From NCBI GenBank assembly GCA_030295235.1, contig AP026176.1, positions 124,001 to 188,000 of the forward strand: DNA of 64,000 nt. Reading direction: 5' to 3'. Of this stretch, positions 55,846-64,000 are shown in pieces. Origin of the DNA: Fistulifera solaris (lineage: Eukaryota > Bacillariophyta > Bacillariophyceae > Naviculales > Stauroneidaceae). Under the pieces are notes generated by a model. It saw only the letters and a list, made by a program, of their open reading frames with translations. It searched no databases and was not told the DNA's origin. A program made the translations under genes and the position numbers. How positions within the stretch are numbered: the first letter of the stretch is position 1; each line of letters starts with the position of its first letter.

Positions 55846-55851
55846 ATCCTA
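55819..55851 (+). repeat. Duplicated fragment of the kinesin 3-prime coding end
   Basis: 33 bases matching 53580-53612 with three mismatches, including AATAATTCTGGATCCTA-type sequence that encodes the end of the kinesin and its stop. The next 20 bases also align loosely. Confidence 0.65.
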
Positions 55852-55998
55852 ATCGAGATTTATAACAACAAATGCCATGCTTATCCCACGATGACGTCGT
55901 TTGACCAGCTTGCACTGGTGGAGATTGCGACCATCAAACGTATGTTGCTTCAATTCCAATACATGGACTTGACGTCGTTGTCGTACTTATCCGAATCA

Positions 55999-57434
55999 TT
56001 ACTGCGTATCTCTACAAAACAAGCCAGCAAAACGTTTTCGTAAGATGAATCCTCTTTTCATCTCCGAATCCAGCAGCAGCGGCTCATTACGGGCATTTCG
56101 ATCCGCCGCCGAAATATAACTCTCCGCGGGTGGCTCCCATTCAGAAAGGTATGTTTGCCAGGCTTTCTCCCATTCATCGCCATAGTCAAGAAAAAGCTCT
56201 TCACCAGCTTCAATATCCCGTGTGGCCACAATCTCCATAATCAAGCCCGCATACTTTTCCTGTTCTAAATCGGCCGGCCTTCGGTCGAGCCAGTCTTTAC
56301 GGTGACGTGGGTGATTCGACCACCTCAATTCGGCGTTCTTCAAAGTTTGGTTGTGATTGAGATAGTTGACAACTGGCGAATACGGGTAGAGGAGCAGCGA
56401 ACTTTGTGGATGCCCGAAGCAGTAATCGAGTAACAGTTGAGATCCTATGCGGACAATCTCATTCTCTTCATCGCCCGTGTCGGATTTAGCAACCGCACGA
56501 AGTTCGTAGACTTCCATTTGGTAGCGACGAAGCTGCACGACCGGCAATGGCGCAATGACGGATCCCTTGGCGAGACGACGCGTCGCAAATGCCCCACGCC
56601 CCGCCTGTCGAATTGTGGACATGCCCGGACTAATGTTATCGAGACACATTCCGTGTTCTTCCAACCACTGTTTTGTCTTCATCAGTCCAGGTAAAAGTGC
56701 CTTGGCCGCTCCTTCATTGAGCGCTTTGGGGACGCCACTGATATCATCTGGAAGAGCATTTTTCATGCGGGGCTCTACTTTCACAGCAAATTGTAGTAGC
56801 TTGTACATGTCGCGTCCTCGTTTCGTTTCATAATTGCCATCAACAATCTCTGAAAACTTCTTTAGCACATCATCGGCGTGTTTCCAGTGACGAGACAAAG
56901 GTACATTACCGATGTTTTGGTGGCGTTCCTCAAACCAACTTTCCCCGTAATCCAAAAAAATCTCGGCTCCGGCCTCAATCGCTTTTGTAGCGATAAATTG
57001 GGCGTCATGAAAGTGGGTGGACGCTCCAGCACCCGGATCATAGGCTCGATTCAAATCGGCATATCGTTTGGGATTCCGTGGGAGTGCATTGAACAAAGCC
57101 GGATGGCCATTGGCGAGTGTTCCAACACCAGGAATGATACTGGTAACATTCACGGCTTCAAAAACAGCTAGCGTAACCCACGACGCCCAAATATAATTAT
57201 CCAGTAGCCATGTGGGATCGTCTTTATTTGATACTGAAAGAAATCGCCTTGTCCGCTTCATGTTTTCTTCATAATCCTCAATATTGCACACAAGATCTCC
57301 CTCCAAAATTCGTTCCCCCCTTTGGAATAAATACCCCAACCAGCGTCCGGGATGGATGATTCTGCTAATTACAGACTACATGAGGTACTTTCTTCTGAAA
57401 CTTGTTCTTCTTCTTCTTCTTCTTCTTCTTCTTC
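55999..57434 (-). pseudogene. Double-SET protein, copy 1, 5-prime end disrupted
   Basis: The open core (446 codons from 57339) closely matches copy 2 at 58950. SET half 1: LVCNIEDYEENM, GVGTLANGHPALFNALPRNP, HDAQFIATKAIEAGAEIFLD. SET half 2: GRGAFATRRLAKGSVIAPLP, SPVVNYLNHNQTLKNAELRW, TRDIEAGEELFLDYGDEWE. The N-terminus is broken. Upstream frames encode ESSIPDAGWGIYSKG, matching copy 2, but a C6 run at 57315-57320 shifts the frame and an in-frame TAA at 57369-57371 sits where copy 2 has Tyr. Before it lies a (GAA)10 run. No start codon is found. The C-terminal tail (55846-55998) also matches copy 2 only in other frames. A decaying copy is likely; sequence error is the alternative. Confidence 0.6.
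57405..57434. repeat. (TTC)10 microsatellite
   Basis: Ten uninterrupted TTC triplets, reading as poly-Glu on the minus strand in the former coding frame of SET copy 1. Copy 2 has TDDDS at the equivalent place, so the run is an expansion private to copy 1. Confidence 0.85.
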
Positions 57435-57588
57435 ATCCGGAGCGTCTTCTTGTTGAAAGTAATAAGTGTCCTTTGCTCGAAGGAATGATTATTCCGTGTG
57501 GTTGACCAAACGTTCGAAAGGCTCGTCGCCGCTGTCGCAAGTTTCGTTTTCCGCGGCCTGCACTGAAATGAGATAGATGCATACTAAG

Positions 57589-57655
57589 AGCGTGTTGTAT
57601 CTCATATGTCATGTTTCACGCTAGCACTTTCTGTGATTATTATTTGTTGTTGTAG
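57589..57655 (+). repeat. Duplicated fragment of the kinesin 3-prime flank
   Basis: 57589-57612 matches 53633-53656 with three mismatches in 24 bases (shared TCATATGTCAT). The match goes on, more diverged, through CTAGCACTTT to a GTTGTTGTAG stretch. It continues the fragment at 55819, with SET copy 1 between. Confidence 0.55.
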
Positions 57656-57660
57656 GTGCG

Positions 57661-58155
57661 ATCATTTCGATATTTTGTGTGCGCCTAATAATATATAAGT
57701 CGTCTACGCCATGACGATACCTCCGACTCAACTTATATTCAGTCCCGGAACGGTCACTATATACGGAGAATTCGTGGTGCTGTATTTGCGCAGCAAGAAA
57801 AAAGTGTTACGGACAACGAGTACCAGGTACCGTACTGTGGGGAGTAATAGTATTGTTGTTGTTGTTGTTGCGTTGATACAAGATACAAAGGATGAAGAAT
57901 GAGTCGTCGTCTGAAGTCCGAAAAGATGAAACACATAACGGAGGTCTTCTTTCCGCAATCGACAAGTAAGACTCCGACAAGCAAATGGCGCAATAAAAAA
58001 CGCAGCGGACAAAAGTAGATTTGGTCGTAGCAGCAGGGGCGCCGCGTCCACCCAACTTTCTCATAACTTATGCGAATCAGACTCCAAAGCACAAACGGCC
58101 GACGACTACCGCAAACTACAAAGACGTTTGTAAACTTTTTCTTATCCTATAGTTG
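57661..58155. other. Intergenic with a TTG microsatellite
   Basis: No gene supported. A short (GTT)n run occurs at about 57853-57870. Frames at 57711-58092 overlap in several phases and are low complexity. Confidence 0.35.
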
Positions 58156-58660
58156 TTACTCACAGGCATAGCACTCTGTAAGCGAACCATTTTCGCTACT
58201 CTCTTGTATGGGACCTTTTCCCAACAACAGAGTGCTCGTCGGATTGAAATTCGCTGGACAGTTGAAGGCCTTGGTCGCATCATAGAGAATCAAACATTCG
58301 CCATCGGTATATTCCAACCCGATCGCGTCGATGGCGTTCGAAGCCGCTTTCTGACAGGCTTCCAAAGAAAGGAAATCGGCGTTCGAGCAATACGGGTATT
58401 CTTCCTGACTCGCATCGAGGCAAAGTCCAGGACCAATCAAGCTGGTACAGCGGTTGATGGTTGGCTCATTCTTGTCGCAGAAAAGGACTCGGCGTGACAA
58501 AATTGGTGGAGCCGTCCCGATGATCGCCATCGATCCTGCTGGAACGAGATGATTCAGAAATGAAATTTGCGGAACGATAAGAATTCAACTGACCAAAAGT
58601 GAAAGAAACATAAAAGCAAGTAAGACACAACATCATGGGAAAACAGACCGTCGAAGTCAA
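58156..58660 (-). CDS. Small Cys-rich secreted protein, frame broken once
   Basis: 167 residues after removing one base in the A3 run at 58558-58560. The first frame provides a signal peptide (MTSTVCFPMMLCLTCFYVSFTFGQ). The next frame gives the body from VPAGSMAIIGTAPPILSRRV. The mature part has about ten cysteines in pairs (LFCDKNEPTINRC, GLCLDASQEEYPYC, LEACQKAAS, GECLILYDATKAFNC, TECYACE), probably disulfide-bonded. The last residues CYACE leave no anchor, so it would be soluble outside the cell or in the secretory path. No family recognised. It lies between the two SET genes on the same strand. Confidence 0.6.
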
Positions 58661-58949
58661 AAAATAATTGGATGCGGAGTAAAGGATGTAAAAAAGAATG
58701 AAATGAAATGTAAAAATGGACTAATAATACTCGCGTGGCGCTGGGCTGTTAGTGCTTCCGGCGTGTAATTTTTCAGATGCTCTGAGCAGTACTTGCATTT
58801 ATTTAGCAATATTTGACACGAAATAATAAAAAAGCTATTCTAGAGTTTTTAACCCCACAATTTCGACAACCCATGACCAACCGCGGGTCTACATCCCTCT
58901 CCTGTTCGTTACGAAAAGAAAACTGTTGATAACGAAATCGGTGAGACTA
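58661..58949. other. Intergenic
   Basis: Flank between the Cys-rich gene and the 3-prime end of SET copy 2. Nothing recognised. Confidence 0.35.
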
Positions 58950-60801
58950 TTATTTGCGGATAAAAATATCGCGCCAAGCGTCTGGAACCATGCTGTCCGG
59001 CAAAGCCATCTCGTGTCGGAATGCCGATCGAAGGAACATATCGGATGTGTACATGACATCAAAATACTGAATCGCTTCCCGTCGAATATTCATCACACGC
59101 CATGTTTGGCGTTCTTCTTTAATAACGACATCATACAGGTCATTGTTGTGTTTCTTCACCACGAAACACTCGTGAAGGTCATTCACATCAAATACTTCCT
59201 CCGTCGCAGGTGCCCAGGTGATTGTGGTGGTAGAGCCATCTTCACCCGCATCGTCGAAAGGTAATTCTACGAAGCAGCCCATCAAAACATTTTCGTAAGA
59301 TGGATCTTTTCCATCTCCGAATCCAGCAGCAACGGCTCATTGCGAGCGTTTCGATCCGCCGCCGAAATATAAGGTTCCGCGGGGGCTGCCACTCCGCAAC
59401 ATACGTTTGCCAAGCTTTTTCCCAGTCATCACCATAGTCCAAAAACACTTCTTCCCCCGCTTCAATATCCCGCGTCGCTACAATTTCCATAATCAAGCCT
59501 GCATACTTTTCCACGTCCAAATCGGCCGGGCTTCGGTCGAGCCAATCCTTGCGATGATTGGCGTGGTTCGACCATCGTAACTCGGCATTTTTCAATGTTT
59601 GATTGTGATTTAAATAATTGACAACTGGCGAATACGGGTAGAGGAGCAGCGAGCTTTGTGGGTGTCCGAAACAATAATTGAGTAAAAGTTGCGAACCGAT
59701 GCGAAAGACTTGATCCTCTTCTTCGTCGTCGTCCGAGTCGGCTTTCGCAACAGCACGAAGTTCGTAGACTTCCATCTGGTAGCGACGCAGCTGCACGACC
59801 GGCAACGGCGCAATCACGGATCCCTTGGCGAGACGACGCGTCGCAAACGCGCCACGACCGGCCCCTGCAATCGTCGACAGGCCCGGACGAATGTGATCCA
59901 GACACATTCCGTTTTCTTCCAACCATTCTTTCGTCTTGACTCGTCCCGGCAAGAGAGTCTTGGCGGCCCCCTTCCTCGAGTGCTTTCGGTACGTCACTGA
60001 CATCCTCGGGGAGAGCATTCTTCATGCGGGGCTCTAATTTCACAGCAAATTGCAGTAACTCGTACATTTCGCGTCCAATTTTCGACTGATAGTCACTATC
60101 CATGATCTCGGAATACTTCTGGAGTACGGCATTCGCGTGTTTCCAGTGACGAGACAACGGAATATCGCCTAGATATTTCCGACGATCCCGAAACCATGTA
60201 TCCCCGTACTCGACAAAAGTTCTGCACCCGCTTCAATATCCCCATCGGCCACAAAGTGCACATCGTGAAAATGCGTCGACGCCCCGGCCCCGGGATGTTG
60301 GGTGCGATGCAAGTCGGCGACGCGCTGCGGGGGTCGTTGAATGGCATTGACCAACCCGGGATGACTGTTGGCCAACATACCCAAGCCCGGAATGACACTA
60401 CTCACTTCTTCCGCTTCAAATTCGGCCAAGGCGTTGCTGGGGGACCAGTAATAACTATCGAGGAGCCAGGAAGGAGTGTTTTTGTTGGATCTTGACAAGA
60501 ACTGTCGACGGAGTCTCATATTTTCTTCGAAATCTTCGATGTTACAAACAATCTCGCCGTAGAAAATTCGTTCGTTGTGGGCAATGGATTTCGCCGTAAA
60601 CATTCCCAAACCCGAATTGGGAATGGCGGATTCGGCTAAATAGAGACCGCACGAGTCATCATCTGTGGATGATGATTCGGTGACGGAGACCGTCCCATCG
60701 ACATTGACGTTGTATTCCTCCGACGAGAACGCTCCCGACAAACTGATCAACAACAACACGGAGGTGGTGAAACGACTAGTCGTCAGCCGCATGGTAGCCA
60801 T
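58950..60801 (-). CDS. Secretory-path double-SET-domain protein, copy 2
   Basis: 617 residues after four joins. A signal peptide (TTSVLLLISLSGAFSS) is followed by an acidic, not basic, region, which suits the ER or secretion better than the plastid. SET half 1: GLGMFTAKSIAHNERI, GLGMLANSHPGLVNA, DGDIEAGAELFVEYGDTWF. SET half 2: GRGAFATRRLAKGSVIAPLP, VVNYLNHNQTLKN, RDIEAGEEVFLDYGDDWEKAW. Half 2 keeps NH and the ELFLDYG motif; half 1 lacks the usual NHS. A tail with VFDVNDLHECFVVKKHN follows. Breaks: A4 60215-60218 (short), C5 59967-59971 (one extra), G5 59381-59385 (short), T4 59307-59310 (short); corrected length divides by three. Histone methylation is unlikely given the location. Confidence 0.75.
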
Positions 60802-61226
60802 CTAAAAAGAATACTCTTGTTGGTTTATTAGCTCGTTATAACGAATGGCTTAATTGTGCGATGAGAAGAGCATCCATGCGATTATTATTTTTGAGATTAT
60901 GCGAGAGAGCCGTTTAGCGATTCCATCTACAAAATGATAGAAGGCAAGATGTCATAGCATGATTGACCTTTCGTAGCAAAAAATATCATTTACTAAGGAC
61001 TCAGATGTACAGACAAACTGGTTTCATTAAAGTCGTACCGGTTCCATTTCGCTTTAAGTCTGTATCTGGATGCTTCTATTCATTGCATTCTCGTCGTCAC
61101 AAGAATGAGTGCCGCCATTTTCCGCCGTGCACGGGACTCACCTCGCCACAATTTGTCGCATCCTGCTTCCTTTATTGATGGCATTCGTTTCCCAACCACA
61201 CAAATCCGACAACACAACATACCATC
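60802..61226. other. Divergent promoter region
   Basis: About 425 bases between SET copy 2 and the surface-protein gene. Nothing recognised. Confidence 0.35.
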
Positions 61227-62078
61227 ATGAGTCATCTTCTTGTATCATCCTTATTGATCAGCAGCTCGGCTGCCGCCCAATTCACAACCTCAAAAGCAAA
61301 TCAGCAATTGGCGCTTGGGACGACGACTCCACCAAGCTCTGGTACCAACCAGACGACAACTTCAACAAGATGCTTGTACGTTTGAAAAACTCATGAACCA
61401 AACGTGTCATTTATGGGAATTTTGTGTGGATTTGACGTTTGATGCTTCCAACGTCGAAGTTCGGTGTGGTGGGAACATGGATGCCGATTGGTACATTTTT
61501 ATGGATGCGGAGGAAGCTTGCTACCACACGGGCGAGGAAGCTCGATCGACCGGATCATTCTTCCGCTATTGTTCGCACGAGCAGGGTTACTTGAATTTCA
61601 CGAAAAGTGCATTGGTGTACGCGGATGTGACGGAGATCATCACGGCTCCCGTCCAAGGGACACTTCACGAAGTTTACCGAATTTCGGAATGCGACATCAG
61701 TCCTCCCGATTACTACTTCGGACGGGGGTTCTGCAATGATCCTTGTCCTTATCAAATGAATGTTGGAGGGATGAGTTGTAACGGAGTTTGTCAAGAATGT
61801 TCCGATGGAAGGATGGTTCTCAATTGTGCCGATATTAGCCCAGGTCTCGTCGAACGATGCGATGCTACCGACAACATGTACATCTATCAAGAATACTTCA
61901 ATTTTTTCGAAGAAAAGAATCGGCTGGAAGAAAAAGAATTTCCGAAGAAGAGAATGCCTCGGAAGGAACGGAATCAAGCGAAGTGGTCGACGATGTTCCA
62001 GTATCAACAGCCGAAACGAGAGCAACAACGTGGACGATGATTTCGACGATCATCGCTGTGTTTGCTTTTTCTTGCTGA
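61227..62078 (+). CDS. Cys-rich surface protein with GPI-like C-terminus
   Basis: 283 residues after two joins. From 61227 the frame gives a signal peptide (MSHLLVSSLLISSSAAAQ) and a Thr-rich linker. One base too many near 61360 shifts it to the long frame, which begins DACTFEKLMNQTCHLWEFC. The ectodomain has some sixteen cysteines (VRCGGNMDADWYIF, FCNDPCPYQMNVGGMSCNGVC, QECSDGRM). The long frame then ends in a basic run. The alternative frame after T3 at 61939-61941 gives an acidic linker and ends TTWTMISTIIAVFAFSC, a hydrophobic tail with no cytoplasmic residues, as in GPI-anchor signals. I prefer that ending because it matches the two neighbours. No family recognised. Confidence 0.55.
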
Positions 62079-62391
62079 AAGGTGATAAGTGATACCCTGT
62101 TTCAATTCCGATGTATTACAATTACATTATTTATACCTAAGCCCCTCTAAGATCACCACTTGTCTGGTCCTTAATCCGTTAAAATTAAACTTGTAGAGGG
62201 CACAAGGTGACATTCTGTGCAAAACTACTGCAAAACGGCTTCTCCATACTTAGAGCTTAGATCGACGGTTCTTGAAGCAACGCTTGAAAGATTTTAGAGA
62301 TTAATCGCCATCGCACCATTCTTGGACGACGTAGGTCACAACACAACCTCGCACACCGCGAAATCGAAGATATCAAAAGTCTGTTATCAAA
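62079..62391. other. Intergenic
   Basis: Flank between two plus-strand surface-protein genes. Nothing recognised. Confidence 0.35.
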
Positions 62392-62769
62392 ATGAAGACT
62401 TTATACTTGGCCATGCTAATCTCCTTGTCGACAGGTGCCTTAATTCGGCACCATAACAGCAAAGAGCAGACTCGTAAACTGGAAGAAGACTTGCCGACAA
62501 TCTTGCCCGGTACTCCAGTGCCTACGACTGCGCCGACAACGGAATTACCAACGATCTTGCCTGCTATTGTGGATACTGGACTACCAACAGTTGTTCCTGT
62601 CATAGATGATACCGGTTTGCCTACGATTTTCCCTGCCATAGTAGACACAGGAGCCCCAACGACGGAAGATGATTTCCAAACCGAGGGTCCTACGCCGCCT
62701 GTAACGTCAGGGTCCTTTATTTCCGACAGTACCATAGCTGCCATTGCTATTGTCGCCGCTCTGCTTTGA
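62392..62769 (+). CDS. Mucin-like GPI-type surface protein 1
   Basis: 125 residues, intact. Signal peptide MKTLYLAMLISLSTGALI, then a Pro/Thr/Ile stalk with three units of the kind LPTILPAIVDTG / LPTVVPVIDDTG / LPTIFPAIVDTG. An acidic spacer follows, then TSGSF and a final hydrophobic stretch (TIAAIAIVAALL) that ends at the stop, as in GPI-attachment signals. TSGS is the probable cleavage region. The stalk is suited to dense O-glycosylation. It is a paralogue of the gene at 63491. Likely a wall or plasma-membrane glycoprotein. Confidence 0.7.
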   Translation: MKTLYLAMLISLSTGALIRHHNSKEQTRKLEEDLPTILPGTPVPTTAPTTELPTILPAIVDTGLPTVVPVIDDTGLPTIFPAIVDTGAPTTEDDFQTEGPTPPVTSGSFISDSTIAAIAIVAALL

Positions 62770-63490
62770 GCTAAATAGTATGGAGTCAGCATATCGTTGG
62801 ATAAACTAGAGGCCCATGATTATAGTAAATGCGTTTTCCATATCCAAGGCAAGAACTCGGCTCTATGCTCGTCGTCTTCGCGTTTGAAGAAGCAAATCGT
62901 TGCATATAGAATATGATGGCGATCGAACAGCGCTGCTTATACAAACTTTCGAACCTTTCATCATTTTCGCAGCCGCCCAATCGTTGTTCAATTGCACCTC
63001 GACAAGTCGCACCTACTCGGACGACGAAGGAGAGACGAATCTTGACCCTCCAAAATAATCAGGCACATGTTCACTTCCCATCAAATGACGAACTCATTTC
63101 GGCTGCCTGTATCATTGAGGATGTATCATCTTTCGTTTCGGAACATCGTTGCCTTGTAATTCCGATGTGCCCTCCACCCGTTATCATACCATAATATGAG
63201 ATCGCCCCAACCGATCAAGTCACGTTCCACGTAAATGCACCCGATGCATTTCTTCGTCTTGTTGTGGCTAGACAGAACATGAACATTAGATGAAAACCAT
63301 AAAACGAGAAGTTTGGTGATTTCCGGTACTCCGAGTCGATGTATGTCACTTCTTGATTTTTGGAACGGGGTATTCTCATCTTACATGAAAGAGGACGACA
63401 AAAGACTCCTTTTGTTTCTCTCACAAAGGAATCCATTTCATAATCGCGATTTTTGCACATACTTTTGATCATTGAAACTAAGACACCACG
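62770..63490. other. Intergenic between the two mucin-like genes
   Basis: About 720 bases. The plus frame at 62913-63194 has no signal peptide or repeat and no relation to its neighbours, so it is not called. Nothing else recognised. Confidence 0.35.
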
Positions 63491-63934
63491 ATGAAGACAG
63501 CACTCGCATCGATTCTGTTTCTCGCCATGAGCGCACAAGGCCATTTCATCGGCGACGATTCACGTGATTTACAAGACAACATCACCGATTCCACCCCTAC
63601 CATCGTTCCAGCGATTGTCGACACGGCGGAGCCTACCGTCTCTCCCACGGTCGCCCCCGATCCGACCGCCGCGCCCACGGCACAAGATACGCCGGCTCCC
63701 ACGGTCGCACCCACCGTTCCGCCCACGGTGGCACCCACCATTGCGCCCACGACCGTGGCACCGACCGTAGCTCCGACCGTGGCACCGACCGTAGCTCCGA
63801 CGGCCATTGAAGTGACGATTGAAGTCAATGGAACCGAAGTACCGGCGCCGGCTCCGACGTCGGGGTCGGCCTATGTTGAGGGAGGAGTCAAGTCATTTTT
63901 GGTTCTCTTGGTTGTGACGGCCTTGTTACTCTAA
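63491..63934 (+). CDS. Mucin-like GPI-type surface protein 2
   Basis: 147 residues, intact. Signal peptide MKTALASILFLAMSAQGHF, then PTIVPAIVDTAEPTVSPT, shared with gene 1. A run of APTVAPTVAPT-type tetrapeptides is encoded by slightly varied codons. A short EVTIEVNGTEV block has one N-glycosylation sequon (NGT). The end APTSGSAYVEGGVKSFLVLLVVTALLL is a GPI-attachment signal with the same TSGS as gene 1. The two genes share orientation and layout and are a tandem duplication whose stalks have diverged by repeat slippage. Confidence 0.72.
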   Translation: MKTALASILFLAMSAQGHFIGDDSRDLQDNITDSTPTIVPAIVDTAEPTVSPTVAPDPTAAPTAQDTPAPTVAPTVPPTVAPTIAPTTVAPTVAPTVAPTVAPTAIEVTIEVNGTEVPAPAPTSGSAYVEGGVKSFLVLLVVTALLL

Positions 63935-64000
63935 AGAAATCATTGGTGAATTGTGCGGAACGAGACGTCCGCGTAAAGGCATTTTCTGCAAGGAAACGCC
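63935..64000. other. Window end
   Basis: 66 bases of 3-prime flank; nothing can be said. Confidence 0.3.

Overview
The window looks like nuclear DNA of a diatom, probably a pennate one. Genes are dense, on both strands, with few short GT-AG introns (64, 67, 85, 162 and 190 nt found). Several products start with a signal peptide followed by an A-F cleavage motif, the plastid-targeting signature of diatoms and other algae with red-derived secondary plastids. Other diatom-like traits are a diatom-type cyclin, mucin-like surface proteins and a CBM6 protein with a Lys/Gly/Ser tail.

Layout. 1-7.0 kb: small hypothetical genes, a CinA-like/nucleotidyltransferase fusion, cysteine desulfurase NFS1 and a one-helix LHC-like protein. 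7.5-11 kb: a tandem pair from an unrecognised family. 11.2-14.6 kb: an arrestin-like protein and an alpha-carbonic-anhydrase-like protein. 15.4-21.7 kb: three CBM6 genes on the minus strand, with a plastid DEAD-box-type helicase between the first two. 22.5-29.7 kb: VPS37, a palindrome repeat array, two hypotheticals, a cyclin and a MAPR protein with a CaaX end. 30.3-35.6 kb: an RRxS-repeat protein, a small coiled-coil protein and a CRAL-TRIO protein. 36.4-42.7 kb: a roughly 2,090-residue, apparently plastid-targeted repeat protein. 42.8-55.3 kb: a TARBP1/Trm3-like methyltransferase, TVP23, a kinesin-14 and a vWA protein. 56-64 kb: two tandem double-SET genes around a Cys-rich secreted protein, then three surface proteins with GPI-like ends.

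The strongest candidate for something new is the plastid-targeted repeat protein. About 23 copies of an (F/L)-S/A-P-V-R ... S-S-P-Y-L-x-x-L-(K/R)-G module lie about 55-61 residues apart in disordered sequence. This is the design expected of a multivalent linker, for example one that condenses Rubisco in the pyrenoid. That function is inference.

A technical feature dominates the window. Roughly thirty reading frames are broken by single-base length differences, mostly in short homopolymers, and family conservation carries on in the next frame. In every multi-break gene where I summed the corrections, the total length became divisible by three. These look like uncorrected sequencing indels rather than biology. 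Joined coordinates are given below and each break is stated.
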